A stretch of 64,000 bases of DNA from Halorientalis salina (GTDB taxonomy: Archaea; Halobacteriota; Halobacteria; Halobacteriales; Haloarculaceae): assembly GCF_005049285.1 (NCBI RefSeq), contig NZ_SOSC01000010.1, positions 1 to 64,000 of the forward strand, read 5' to 3'. Numbering within the stretch: position 1 is the stretch's first letter; every line of letters starts with the position of its first letter. The notes below the pieces were generated by a model. The model was not told the DNA's origin and made no database searches. It saw only the letters and a list, made by a program, of their open reading frames with translations. Made by a program: the position numbers and the translations under genes. Shown one piece after another: positions 45,392-53,357 of this stretch.

Positions 45392-45501
45392 TGGCTCGGC
45401 GTAGGCACCCGACTCCGTTAAGCACCGCGATTCGCCCCCTGGGATCGGAGACTCCGACGCAACGAGGAAGTGTTTTCTTCGGGGGGAGACCAGGGACGCC
45501 C

Positions 45502-46824
45502 ATGAAGGTAGACATCGGCAACGCACTCGCGAGCGAGGCGGACCCGGGGATCGCCCGGGACGCGCTCGACCGGCTCGACGAGGACGTCGCCCGCGCCCAC
45601 GACCGCATCGAACGCGGTCGCGCCGACGAGGCGTTCGGCTACGCCTCGCTGAACCTCCCCGACCGCACCGACGCCGCGGCCATCGAGGACGCGGTCGAAC
45701 CGCTCATCGACGCCGAGGCCATCCTGACGGTCGGCATCGGCGGCAGCGCTCTGGGCGCAGCGACGGTCTCGGGGGCGCTCGGCGGCATCAATGCCGACGG
45801 AGCGGACGCCGAAGCCCCGCCGCTGTACGTCCTCGACAACGTCGACCCCGAACGCGTCCGGGAGATTCTGGCCGAGGTTCCGCTGGAGAAGACCGCCGTC
45901 AACGTCGTCTCCCGCTCGGGCACCACGGCCGAGACGCTGTCGAACTTCCTCGTCGTCCGTGAGGCCATGGACGCCGCGGGCGTCGACTGGACCGAGCGAA
46001 CCGTCGTCACTACGGGCGAGGACGGGCCGCTCCGGGAACTGGCCGACCGCCACGACATGCCCGCGCTGGACGTACCAGACGGCGTCCCGGGCCGGTTCTC
46101 GGCGCTGTCGGCCGTCGGGCTGGTCCCCGCGGCCATCCAGGGCCACGACATCGAGGGCCTGCTCGCGGGGGGTCGGGCCGCGGCCGACTCGCTGTCGGGG
46201 TCGCTGTACGACTCGCCGGCCTACGCCTACGGCGCGGTGAGTTACGCCCTGGACCAGCGCGGGGCCTCGGTCTCGGCGATGATGCCCTACGCCGAGCGCC
46301 TGGAGTACTTCGCCGAGTGGTTCGCCCAACTGTGGGCCGAGAGCCTGGGCAAGGACGGGTTGGGCCAGACGCCCGCCCGCGCGCTCGGCGCGACCGACCA
46401 GCACTCCCAGCTCCAGCTCTACCGGGCCGGCCCCCGGGACAAGATGGTCACGCTCGTCCGCACGCGCGAACGGGCCGACAGCGAGATCCCCGAAACGGAC
46501 ATCGACGGGCTGGCTTACCTGGGCGGGTCGACGCTCGGCGAACTCCTGGATGCGGAGTTCGAGGCGACCGAGGCGAGCCTGGCTGCCGCCGGCCGGCCGA
46601 ACGTCCGGGTCGAACTCGACCGCCTGGACGCCGAGAGTGTCGGTGAACTCCTCTACGGCATGGAGGCCGCCTGCATCATGGCCGGCGAACTCTACAACGT
46701 CGAGACGTTCGACCAGCCGGCCGTCGAGTGGGGCAAACGAGCGGCCCGCGGCCTGCTGGGCGGCGGGGAGTTCGAGGAAGCCGACGCCGTCGCAGAGAAG
46801 ACGGAACTGGTCGTCCAGGACTAA
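45502..46824 (+). CDS. pgi: Glucose-6-phosphate isomerase
   Basis: The 440-residue protein has TVGIGGSALGAATVSGAL, NVVSRSGTTAETLSNFLVV (SIS sugar-phosphate site), and EWFAQLWAESLGKDGLGQTP as the conserved PGI core, with VGELLYGMEAACIMAGELYNV at the C-terminus. It interconverts glucose-6- and fructose-6-phosphate, the latter being the GlmS substrate. The start at 45502 (MKVDIGNALASEADPG) is chosen because upstream codons overlap the divergent gene. Confidence 0.92.
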   Translation: MKVDIGNALASEADPGIARDALDRLDEDVARAHDRIERGRADEAFGYASLNLPDRTDAAAIEDAVEPLIDAEAILTVGIGGSALGAATVSGALGGINADGADAEAPPLYVLDNVDPERVREILAEVPLEKTAVNVVSRSGTTAETLSNFLVVREAMDAAGVDWTERTVVTTGEDGPLRELADRHDMPALDVPDGVPGRFSALSAVGLVPAAIQGHDIEGLLAGGRAAADSLSGSLYDSPAYAYGAVSYALDQRGASVSAMMPYAERLEYFAEWFAQLWAESLGKDGLGQTPARALGATDQHSQLQLYRAGPRDKMVTLVRTRERADSEIPETDIDGLAYLGGSTLGELLDAEFEATEASLAAAGRPNVRVELDRLDAESVGELLYGMEAACIMAGELYNVETFDQPAVEWGKRAARGLLGGGEFEEADAVAEKTELVVQD

Positions 46825-46899
46825 CGGCGGCACCGGGTGTCGGAGCGTGTTCGACGGGAAGCACAGGCCATATACCGGCACGGTCCGACGCTGAAACCA

Positions 46900-48057
46900 A
46901 TGGCAACAGCACAGACGGCCGAGGGTGGCGCACCCGCAAGCGGGGCAGCGCCGACGCTCGGTCTGGTCCTCGCGGGCGTCGCGCTGGTCGCCTCGTTCCT
47001 GCCCTGGACCGGTCAGCCGGCGTTCGTCGCCGTCGACGGGATCGAAGGTAGCGCCCTGGCTGCCGGCCTCGCCCTGATCGCGACAGCCACGTTTTCGCTC
47101 CGACGCCACGGCAAACTCGACCGCCCGATCGGCTCCGTCGTCGCCGGCCTGTTCGCGGCGGCGGTCGCCGTCGTCGCCCTCGCTCGCCTCGTCACGCCGG
47201 CACTCGGCGAGGGTGCCACGCCCACGGTCGCGCTCGGGCTGCCGATCGCCGGGCTCGCGGGGCTGTTCGGCGCAGTCGTGGCAGTCGCGGACGGACGGGC
47301 GGTGTCCGACGACCAGCTCTGGACGCAGGTCCGGGCCGTCGTAGCGGCGACCCTCCTCGGCTTCGCGGGCTTCCTGGTGAGCATGCTCATCGCGTACGCC
47401 GTCGTCATCGTTCCGATGATCGTGTCCCCCGCGTTCGGGACGAGCCAGGCATATCCGGTCCTCACTGCCGGCTCGGGGATCGGACTCGGGTTGTTCACGC
47501 TGGGCTATCTCCGGTATCGCGGCCTCGGGCTGGACTACATCGACGTGGAGTGGCCCGACCTGCGGGACGTGGGATACAGCATCGGCGGCCTGTTCGTCAT
47601 CTTCCTGTCGGCGGGGCTGGTGTCGTACACGTTCACGCAACTGGGATTACCTACAGCCGACAGCAGCGTCCAGACACTCGCCGAGCAGGTCGAAGAGCCG
47701 GTCTTCCTCCTGCCGCTGATCCCGCTGTCGTGGCTCGCCATCGGGCCCGGCGAAGAACTGGTCTACCGCAACGTCGTCCAGAAGTACCTCTACGAGTCCT
47801 TCTCGCGACGGACGGCCGTCTTCGTCGCCAGCGTCGCCTTCGCCGCCGTCCACTTCCAGCAGTACGCGAGTCCCGACCCCATCGCGATGCTGTCGACGCT
47901 GTTTATCGTGTTCGTCCTCTCGCTCGTGCTGGGCTACAGCTACTACAAGTCCGAGAACCTGCTGGTCCCGATTTTCATTCACGGGACTTTCAACGCCATC
48001 CAGTTCTTCGCGCTGTACGCCCAGCTGACGGGCAACGTACCGAGTCCAGGCATGTAG
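46900..48057 (+). CDS. CPBP-family intramembrane protease
   Basis: The 385-residue protein has about ten membrane helices, with the CPBP/Abi motifs in the C-terminal part: GPGEELVYRNVVQKYLYE (EExxxR), AAVHFQQYASPDP (FxxxH) and FIHGTFNAIQFFALY (HxxxN). These form a glutamyl-type membrane protease such as Rce1. Substrate unknown in haloarchaea. The N-terminal four helices form a separate module. ATG 46900 follows from the position of the first helix. Confidence 0.85.
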   Translation: MATAQTAEGGAPASGAAPTLGLVLAGVALVASFLPWTGQPAFVAVDGIEGSALAAGLALIATATFSLRRHGKLDRPIGSVVAGLFAAAVAVVALARLVTPALGEGATPTVALGLPIAGLAGLFGAVVAVADGRAVSDDQLWTQVRAVVAATLLGFAGFLVSMLIAYAVVIVPMIVSPAFGTSQAYPVLTAGSGIGLGLFTLGYLRYRGLGLDYIDVEWPDLRDVGYSIGGLFVIFLSAGLVSYTFTQLGLPTADSSVQTLAEQVEEPVFLLPLIPLSWLAIGPGEELVYRNVVQKYLYESFSRRTAVFVASVAFAAVHFQQYASPDPIAMLSTLFIVFVLSLVLGYSYYKSENLLVPIFIHGTFNAIQFFALYAQLTGNVPSPGM

Positions 48058-48114
48058 CCGCCGGGCCGGGAGTCACATCGCTCCGTACGACCCGTGAGAC
48101 AGTTGTCTGACGGG

Positions 48115-48122
48115 TTTTTATG
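48115..48122 (+). promoter_or_regulatory. TATA-like element for the 44-residue CopG-like gene
   Basis: tttttatg lies 25-32 bases before the ATG at 48147, so the small gene has its own leaderless promoter. This is good evidence that it is real. Confidence 0.55.
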
Positions 48123-48146
48123 CGTGAAAATCGCCAAGTGGGTAGT

Positions 48147-48281
48147 ATGCCGACCCAGTACTCGGTCGTCTGCGACGACGACCTCGCAACGGAGGTCAGG
48201 ACGCTGGCCCAGGAGTACGACCTCACCGAGGAGGAGGTCCTCCGCCAACTCATCGACGTCGGCCTGGAGCACCTGGACTGA
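48147..48281 (+). CDS. Tiny ribbon-helix-helix (CopG-like) protein, 44 residues
   Basis: The peptide runs MPTQYSVVCDDDLATEVRTL, then AQEYDLTEEEVLRQLIDVGL and ends EHLD. A beta strand, two helices and the turn EYDLTEEEVLRQLI match the RHH fold of CopG and Arc repressors. It is short even for that fold, and a dimer would form the DNA-binding unit. A TATA box at the right distance supports expression. No toxin gene accompanies it; the neighbouring nob1 encodes a PIN domain, but of the housekeeping type. Confidence 0.7.
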   Translation: MPTQYSVVCDDDLATEVRTLAQEYDLTEEEVLRQLIDVGLEHLD

Positions 48282-48324
48282 GCGGGATTTTCCCGCGTCC
48301 GACTGAGCGGGCTGTTGTGCCGTA

Positions 48325-48783
48325 CTAGGCGGGGTTCTTCCGCGTGAGTTCGCTCCCACAGATCGGACAGCGGTCGTGGTTCTCGTCGAACTCCCGGCCG
48401 CAACCGGAACACTGGAAGATCCACTCGCGCTGTTCGTCGATGCCCTCCTGTGCGATGACCTCCACCGACACGTCGAGTTTCTCCGCGACGTTTTGCATCG
48501 CGTAGTCGTCGGTCACCAGGTGTCCGTCGAGTTCGAAGGCGGCGGCGACGAGCCGGATGTCGGTGCGGGACAGCCCGTCGAAGTCGCCGGTCTCCCGGGC
48601 CGCACGTTCGATACGCTCGACGGTTTCGTCCTCCGGGATGTGGAGGTGCATGCCCGACCCTTCGAGGGCGTCGAAGCGGTAGGAACTCTCGCCTTCGAGT
48701 TCCTCGCGGACCATCGGAATCGAGGCGATGGGCTCTTGGGTGTGATACTCGTTAATGAACGCCGAGGAATCCAGAACGTACAT
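48325..48783 (-). CDS. nob1: rRNA maturation endonuclease Nob1 (PIN plus zinc ribbon)
   Basis: The 152-residue protein starts MYVLDSSAFINEYH, with the PIN Asp at position 5, has LSRTDIRLVAAAFELDGHLVTDDYAMQN (further PIN acids), and ends with a four-Cys zinc ribbon FQCSGCGREFDENHDRCPIC. Nob1 trims the 3' end of 16S rRNA in archaea. It lies 15 bases from the PRC-barrel gene on the same strand. Confidence 0.92.
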   Translation of the reverse strand: MYVLDSSAFINEYHTQEPIASIPMVREELEGESSYRFDALEGSGMHLHIPEDETVERIERAARETGDFDGLSRTDIRLVAAAFELDGHLVTDDYAMQNVAEKLDVSVEVIAQEGIDEQREWIFQCSGCGREFDENHDRCPICGSELTRKNPA

Positions 48784-48798
48784 CGAAGTGAAAACGGG

Positions 48799-49038
48799 CT
48801 AATGCTGAACGATCATGTGGTCTTTGACCGCCTGCACGCGAGTGACGGGGATCAGGAAACGACCGGTCTCGTCGGTGTCGAACTCCGCGTCCCGGACCAT
48901 CTCGTCCGGTTCGACGACGAGATTGTGTAAGCGACCGGAGTTCGCATCCATCGTGATGTTGTACAGCATCCCGAGTTCGGTGCCGTCAGACCCCATGACG
49001 GCCTTCCCCGAGAGGTTCTCCGCGAGTATCTCTGCCAT
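48799..49038 (-). CDS. PRC-barrel domain protein
   Basis: The 79-residue protein is one PRC-barrel: MAEILAENLSGKAVMGSDGT, ELGMLYNITMDANSGRLHNLVVEP and FLIPVTRVQAVKDHMIV. Such proteins are found in archaeal RNA-processing and reaction-center H-subunit relatives. It probably forms an operon with nob1, a common archaeal link, suggesting a role in rRNA maturation or translation. ATG 49038 matches the family start. Confidence 0.88.
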   Translation of the reverse strand: MAEILAENLSGKAVMGSDGTELGMLYNITMDANSGRLHNLVVEPDEMVRDAEFDTDETGRFLIPVTRVQAVKDHMIVQH

Positions 49039-49227
49039 ACCGGGGACTGTGTATTCCACTCACATAAACGCCACGGGCCGTGTGACGCAGGTCTGACGGA
49101 TGAGCCCCTCACATTGGTTGTGCTCGCGGCTGTTGCGTGACGAGTTGACAGAGCAGTCGACGAAAGAGCAAACGTGAAGTCACATTCATCCCCGGGTACG
49201 GTAACCCGGAGAATTCTGCTGTCGAAC

Positions 49228-49236
49228 TCTTTAAAT
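49228..49236 (+). promoter_or_regulatory. TATA-like element for infB
   Basis: tctttaaat is about 50 bases before the ATG at 49284. A GGTGA at 49273-49277, six bases before the start codon, is a likely Shine-Dalgarno site, so this transcript has a short leader. A 6-bp hairpin (49192-49209) lies upstream. Confidence 0.5.
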
Positions 49237-49283
49237 CCCGCGCACGGTTGGTATCGGACAAGGATTTTCCACGGTGATATGCA

Positions 49284-51107
49284 ATGTCTGACTCTGACCC
49301 GGATACCGAGACCGGACTGGCGGGGGACGAATCGACTGGACTCAGGACGCCCATCGTCGCGGTGCTCGGCCACGTCGACCACGGCAAGACCACGCTGCTA
49401 GACAAGATTCGGGGCTCGACGGTGACCGAGGGCGAGGCCGGCGCGATCACCCAGCACATCGGCGCGACCGCGGTGCCGCTCGAAACCATCTCCGAGATGG
49501 CCGGCAGCCTCGTCGATCCCGACGACTTCGACCTGCCCGGCCTGCTGTACATCGACACGCCGGGTCACCACTCCTTTTCGACGCTGCGCTCACGGGGCGG
49601 CGCGCTCGCCGACATCGCAGTACTGGTCGTCGACGTCAACGACGGGTTCCAGCCCCAGACACTGGAGGCCGTCGACATCTTGAAGCGGACCCAGACGCCC
49701 TTCATCGTCGCCGCGAACAAGGTGGACACGGTTCCCGGCTGGAACCCCAACGAAGGTGAACCCATCCAGCCGACGATGGAAAAACAGTCCGAGCGGGTCC
49801 AGGGCGACCTGAACGAGCGGCTGTACGGCATCATCGGCGAACTCAGCGACCAGGGCTTTTCCGCGGACATGTACTGGCGCGTCCAGAACTTCCAGAAGAA
49901 CGTCGGCGTCGTCCCCGTCTCGGCGATGACTGGCGAGGGCGTCCCCGACCTGCTGACCGTGCTGATGGGCCTGTCCCAGCGGTACATGAAAGACGAGATG
50001 GCCATCGACGTCGAGGGACCGGGGGCCGGCACGGTCCTGGAGGTCAAGGACACCCAGGGCTTCGGCGCGACGGTCGACGCCGTTCTCTACGACGGAACCA
50101 TCCAGGCCGACGACGAAATCGTCGTCGGGGGACTGAACGCCCCCATCACGACCGAGGTCAGGGCCCTGCTCCAGCCGCGGCCGCTGGCCGAGATCCGGAC
50201 TGAAAAGCAGTTCGAGAAGGTCCCCGAGGTTTCGGCGGCAGCCGGGGTCAAGATCGCCGCCCCGGAACTCGACGACGCCATGGCCGGCGCGCCCATCCGC
50301 GTCGTCCGCGACCGGGACAAACCCCAGGTCATCGCCGAGGTCGAGGAGGAACTCGCCGAGATCGAGGTCCGGACCGAGGAACAGGGCGTCGTCGTCAAGG
50401 CCGACACCCTCGGGAGCCTGGAAGCCATCGCGAGCACGTTAGACGAGTCCGAGATTCCCATCGTCCGCGCGGAGGTCGGCGACGTGGCCCCGCGAGACAT
50501 CCGGGTCGCCGAGACCGCCGACGAGGGGAAACACGAGGTCATCCTCGCGTTCTCGGTCGACGTCCTGAGCGACGCCGAGCAACTCGCCACCCAGGAGGAC
50601 GTCCGCATCTTCGAGAACGACGTCATCTACCGGCTCATCGAGGAGTACGAGGAGCACGTCGAGGAGATCGAACAGTCCCAGCAGGAACAGGTCATGGAGA
50701 ACATCACCCGGCCCGCGCGGTTCCAGATCCTCCGAGACCACACGTTCCGTCAGTCCGATCCCGCCGTCGTCGGCGTCGAGGTCGGCTCGGGGACCCTCAA
50801 GCGCAACTCCGACGTCGCGAAGTTCGAGAACGGCGAGTTCAACCGCATCGGGAACCTCAAATCGATCCAGGACGAGGGCGAGGACGTGGACGAACTCCGC
50901 GCCGGCGAGCGCGCGGCCGTCTCCATCGACGGCCCGACTGTCGGCCGCCAGATCGAGGAGGAAGACGAACTGTGGGTGTACCTCCCCGAGAAACACGCCA
51001 AAATCCTCGAACAGGAACTCGCCGAGGACATCCCCGCCGACGAACGGGAAGCGCTCTCTATGTATCTCGAAAAACAGCGCAATCGCGACCCCTTCTGGGG
51101 GAAGTAG
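49284..51107 (+). CDS. infB: Translation initiation factor aIF5B
   Basis: The 607-residue protein has the GTPase domain at the start: GHVDHGKTTLLDKI (G1, residues 29-42), DTPGHHSFS (G3) and AANKVD (G4). Then follow the EF-Tu-like domain II (KDTQGFGATVDAVLYDG), domain III (KADTLGSLEAIASTLDE) and domain IV with the C-terminal helix. It joins the ribosomal subunits in the last step of initiation. No intein interrupts the GTPase domain. The gene is monocistronic. Confidence 0.97.
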   Translation: MSDSDPDTETGLAGDESTGLRTPIVAVLGHVDHGKTTLLDKIRGSTVTEGEAGAITQHIGATAVPLETISEMAGSLVDPDDFDLPGLLYIDTPGHHSFSTLRSRGGALADIAVLVVDVNDGFQPQTLEAVDILKRTQTPFIVAANKVDTVPGWNPNEGEPIQPTMEKQSERVQGDLNERLYGIIGELSDQGFSADMYWRVQNFQKNVGVVPVSAMTGEGVPDLLTVLMGLSQRYMKDEMAIDVEGPGAGTVLEVKDTQGFGATVDAVLYDGTIQADDEIVVGGLNAPITTEVRALLQPRPLAEIRTEKQFEKVPEVSAAAGVKIAAPELDDAMAGAPIRVVRDRDKPQVIAEVEEELAEIEVRTEEQGVVVKADTLGSLEAIASTLDESEIPIVRAEVGDVAPRDIRVAETADEGKHEVILAFSVDVLSDAEQLATQEDVRIFENDVIYRLIEEYEEHVEEIEQSQQEQVMENITRPARFQILRDHTFRQSDPAVVGVEVGSGTLKRNSDVAKFENGEFNRIGNLKSIQDEGEDVDELRAGERAAVSIDGPTVGRQIEEEDELWVYLPEKHAKILEQELAEDIPADEREALSMYLEKQRNRDPFWGK

Positions 51108-51369
51108 CCAAAGCGGCTCCCTTCCTGGTCTCGTTGCAGTAGCGTGATATCCCACTCGGACTTCAGAAACGGGCAGCAGCAGTTCGGTAGCGGACGATAT
51201 CCGACGTTACAAAATGAGCAACAGCCAGGACCTGGTCTCGACCGCCTGCTATCGGTTTGCAACTCAGAACAAGTGTTTTACGCAGTCTGTAACGTTGGTG
51301 CGTAATCCTGGTTAGCTCGTCGGTAGTAAATCACCGCCCCGAGACCGGATTGATAGGTGGTAGACACCT

Positions 51370-52083
51370 ATGGAAAAACCGAATCGAACGCGACGAGATA
51401 TGCTGGCCTTGACTGGAACAGTTACGCTGGCTGGAATCGGCCTTGGTTCCGCGGGGAACGTACTGGCACAGGAAACAGAGACAGTGACAGGGTCAGAACA
51501 GGAACGGACTCTCGAATGGGCTGGCCAGGGTGAAGAGAATGCCGAACAGGACTGTGACGCAACGGAACAGGGATTCTGGCACTGGATACTGACTCCCGGT
51601 GGTTCCACACCACTCGTGGAGGCAGGCGCAGAACTAACCGTCGAATTTGCGGACGGGACAACGAAGACGGTCGACGGGTCCCGTCGAGGACAGGGAAGCG
51701 GTGCCCTGCATTTCGAGATGACAAAAGACGGTGGCGGAACCGTCACAGCCGCAGCAGTCACATTCAGTGGTGGCGGAAACAACCCCGTCCTCACCATTTC
51801 TGACGCCCGGTGTGAGCAGAAGCCGGAGGAACCACCCGAGGAGTTCGAGGACCTCATGGTCACCCCCGAGTGCGTGCACGGGAACGGGAGCATAACCGTG
51901 TCGAACAGCAATGATGTCACTGTGTCAGTAACGGTCTCGGGTCCGAACGGCTATGAGCAGGAAAAAGGAGTTCCACCAGGAGATGCTATCGAATTCGGTG
52001 GCCTCGAGAACGGCACGTACGATCTCGAAACAGCGTCCGACGATATCGGTCTTGACCATTCGAGTGTGGAAATCGATTATTGA
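51370..52083 (+). CDS. TAT-exported surface protein with a Trp-rich repeat domain
   Basis: The 237-residue protein starts with RTRRDMLALTGTVTLAGIG, a twin-arginine signal cleaved after about VLAQ. The mature part contains CDATEQGFWHWILTPGG, LTVEFADGTTKTVDGSRRG and VTFSGGGNNPVLTISDARC, a beta-sandwich closed by two cysteines, and then a second Ig-like region (ECVHGNGSITVSNSNDVTVS). The FWHWILTPGG block resembles a segment I recall from secreted bacterial adhesin-like proteins. The DNA is A/T-richer than the neighbours. I do not recognise a function. Confidence 0.65.
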   Translation: MEKPNRTRRDMLALTGTVTLAGIGLGSAGNVLAQETETVTGSEQERTLEWAGQGEENAEQDCDATEQGFWHWILTPGGSTPLVEAGAELTVEFADGTTKTVDGSRRGQGSGALHFEMTKDGGGTVTAAAVTFSGGGNNPVLTISDARCEQKPEEPPEEFEDLMVTPECVHGNGSITVSNSNDVTVSVTVSGPNGYEQEKGVPPGDAIEFGGLENGTYDLETASDDIGLDHSSVEIDY

Positions 52084-52381
52084 CGCGCCGATGCTGGGAG
52101 GTGGGAGTCGGCCCACCATGCCGACACCGAACCCACCGTTCGGCTACGTGCGGGCGAACACCCGTAGCTGCGAATCTCTGGACGGCGACTGAGTCCCGCA
52201 CACGCACTTGGTTGTGTTCCGTGTGTGGAATTGCCCCCGATTTGGACTGGGGAATCGGTCCCGTCCCGTGTTTCTTGTCATGGAACGATATTCCCCGGTA
52301 GCAACAGTGAGACCAGGAAATGATGGCATGGTACCCGACGCTACAGCCGAGTGTCGTTCCCTCTGTTCGTTGCCAGGTAAT
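52084..52381. other. Intergenic stretch with no gene seen
   Basis: The 298 bases after the secreted protein gene show several short frames on both strands, but none has a family match, a start site or consistent codon bias. I find no tRNA, box C/D RNA or strong hairpin. It may hold the end of the upstream transcript. Confidence 0.5.
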
Positions 52382-52393
52382 AATATTTAATTA
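52382..52393 (+). promoter_or_regulatory. TATA-like element for the small membrane protein
   Basis: aatatttaatta lies 21-32 bases before the ATG at 52414, a clear leaderless promoter that supports the small gene. Confidence 0.55.
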
Positions 52394-52413
52394 GGACTGG
52401 ATGGACAGTGGGA

Positions 52414-52647
52414 ATGGAGGCAACCATCTCAGACACTCGCTTGAATCAGGTGTCCGAGCCTGACCTGGTCCTCTCGTTTATTCCGGGACCGCTGCTAGTG
52501 GCGGTTGTCGTCGGCTTCCTCGTGGGGGTCCCGCTCTCGCTGGCGCTGGCAGCCGGGAGTCTGCCCGCGAGCGCCGCGATGGGATACGCGCTGTTCTACG
52601 CTCCGCCGATCGACGGCGAGGAGAGGGCTGGAGAGACGCAGCCGTAG
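52414..52647 (+). CDS. Small haloarchaeal membrane protein
   Basis: The 77-residue protein has a polar N-terminus (MEATISDTRLNQVSEPD) and two helices (LVAVVVGFLVGVPLSLALAAG and SAAMGYALFYAP) before a short acidic tail. It resembles small hairpin membrane proteins of haloarchaea. The start could also be the GTG at 52408. A TATA box supports 52414. Function unknown. It is followed by the terminator-like hairpin array. Confidence 0.6.
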   Translation: MEATISDTRLNQVSEPDLVLSFIPGPLLVAVVVGFLVGVPLSLALAAGSLPASAAMGYALFYAPPIDGEERAGETQP

Positions 52648-52710
52648 CAGGCGGGTGAGAACCGCTGGTTTCGCCGAATCCGATAGCGAAGAAGTTGTCG
52701 TTTCCAGCAT

Positions 52711-52949
52711 CGGGCGAGCTTGCTCGCCGGTTCACCGGAAGACGCGGAGCGTCTTCCGAGCCTGCGTTCGTGCGGGCCACTCACACAGACACCGCCAGAG
52801 CGGGCTTTGCCCGCGGAGGCGGCTTTTTGGCATCATCAGAACCGCAAAGCGGTTCTGATTGGCAGTCAGAACGCCCCGCGTTCTGACAGCATCAACGGGT
52901 TTTGCCGGGGGTTGAGGCGGGCGTCGAAGACGCCCGCCGATGCCCCCGG
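52711..52949. repeat. Array of six tight hairpins between convergent genes
   Basis: Six perfect inverted repeats with 2-3 base loops lie in 239 bases: 52713-52728 (7 bp, TT), 52736-52758 (10 bp, GGA), 52800-52814 (6 bp, TTT), 52835-52859 (11 bp, AAA), 52865-52887 (10 bp, CCC) and 52916-52938 (10 bp, GAA). All but the first have a three-base loop closed by C-G. The last is enclosed by a second stem, CCGGGGG (52905-52911) with CCCCCGG (52943-52949). The fourth and fifth share TCAGAAC arms. No frame, CRISPR spacer pattern or transposase explains them. Confidence 0.85.
52792..52828 (+). terminator. Probable intrinsic terminator of the small membrane protein gene
   Basis: An outer stem CCGCC (52792-52796) with GGCGG (52818-52822), the inner GCGGGC/GCCCGC stem at 52800-52814 and a T5 run at 52824-52828 form a textbook stem-loop with a T tract on the plus strand. 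The gene at 52414-52647 would end here. Archaeal termination relies mainly on the T run. Confidence 0.6.
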
Positions 52950-52963
52950 GAAAAGAGGTTGTA

Positions 52964-53317
52964 TTATTGCGCGGTCGGCGACGCGGAGTTGGCCATCGCC
53001 TGCTTGACCTGCAGGGCGGCGCTGGCGGCGAGTCCCTGTGCGATGTCGGTCCGTTCGTCCTCGCCGATGCGGAGGTCGGCGGTGTCGTCGGGCGTGTAGC
53101 CGGCACTGACCATGGAGCCGACGGGGGGCTGGACGGCGACGGTCGCCCGGGGACCTTCGGGGCTGGCGGAGAGTTCCAGCCCGACGGCGAAGTCGTCGGG
53201 GAGCAACTCGCGGGTCCGCGCGGCGACGTTGGCGAGATCGCTCCGGAGGTGCCGCCGCTGCTCGGCGTTCAGGGTGGGCACGTCGTCGGAACTCCCGAAG
53301 GAAGTGTTTCCGTACAT
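52964..53317 (-). CDS. Conserved haloarchaeal protein (DUF5811-like)
   Basis: The 117-residue protein begins MYGNTSFGSSDDVPTLNAEQ, has ARTRELLPDDFAVGLELSAS and VQPPVGSMVSAGYTPDD, and ends with GLAASAALQVKQAMANS. From memory this matches the haloarchaeal DUF5811 family. It is all-cytoplasmic with no catalytic motif seen. It lies 40 bases downstream of the arginine decarboxylase on the same strand and ends against the hairpin array. Confidence 0.7.
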   Translation of the reverse strand: MYGNTSFGSSDDVPTLNAEQRRHLRSDLANVAARTRELLPDDFAVGLELSASPEGPRATVAVQPPVGSMVSAGYTPDDTADLRIGEDERTDIAQGLAASAALQVKQAMANSASPTAQ

Positions 53318-53357
53318 TTCCCCTGAGGTATGGGTGTCGAACGTATAAACCCGCCGA

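Noticed and set aside
45418-47640. A 740-codon open frame on the minus strand opposite pgi and the CPBP protease.
   Set aside because: It is antisense to two well-recognised genes. Its product is an Arg/Gly/Asp-rich stretch without any domain, as expected from GC-rich codon shadows.
48325-48783. A VapC toxin for the neighbouring 44-residue RHH protein.
   Set aside because: The PIN domain carries the Nob1 zinc ribbon and pairs with a PRC-barrel gene, so it is the housekeeping nuclease on the opposite strand.
49284-51107. An intein in aIF5B.
   Set aside because: The GTPase motifs are continuous, and no Hint-domain blocks (start Cys, TxxH, HN ending) are present.
52711-52949. A CRISPR array.
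   Set aside because: There is no constant repeat separated by spacers of equal size; the units are individual palindromes with different sequences, and no cas gene is near.
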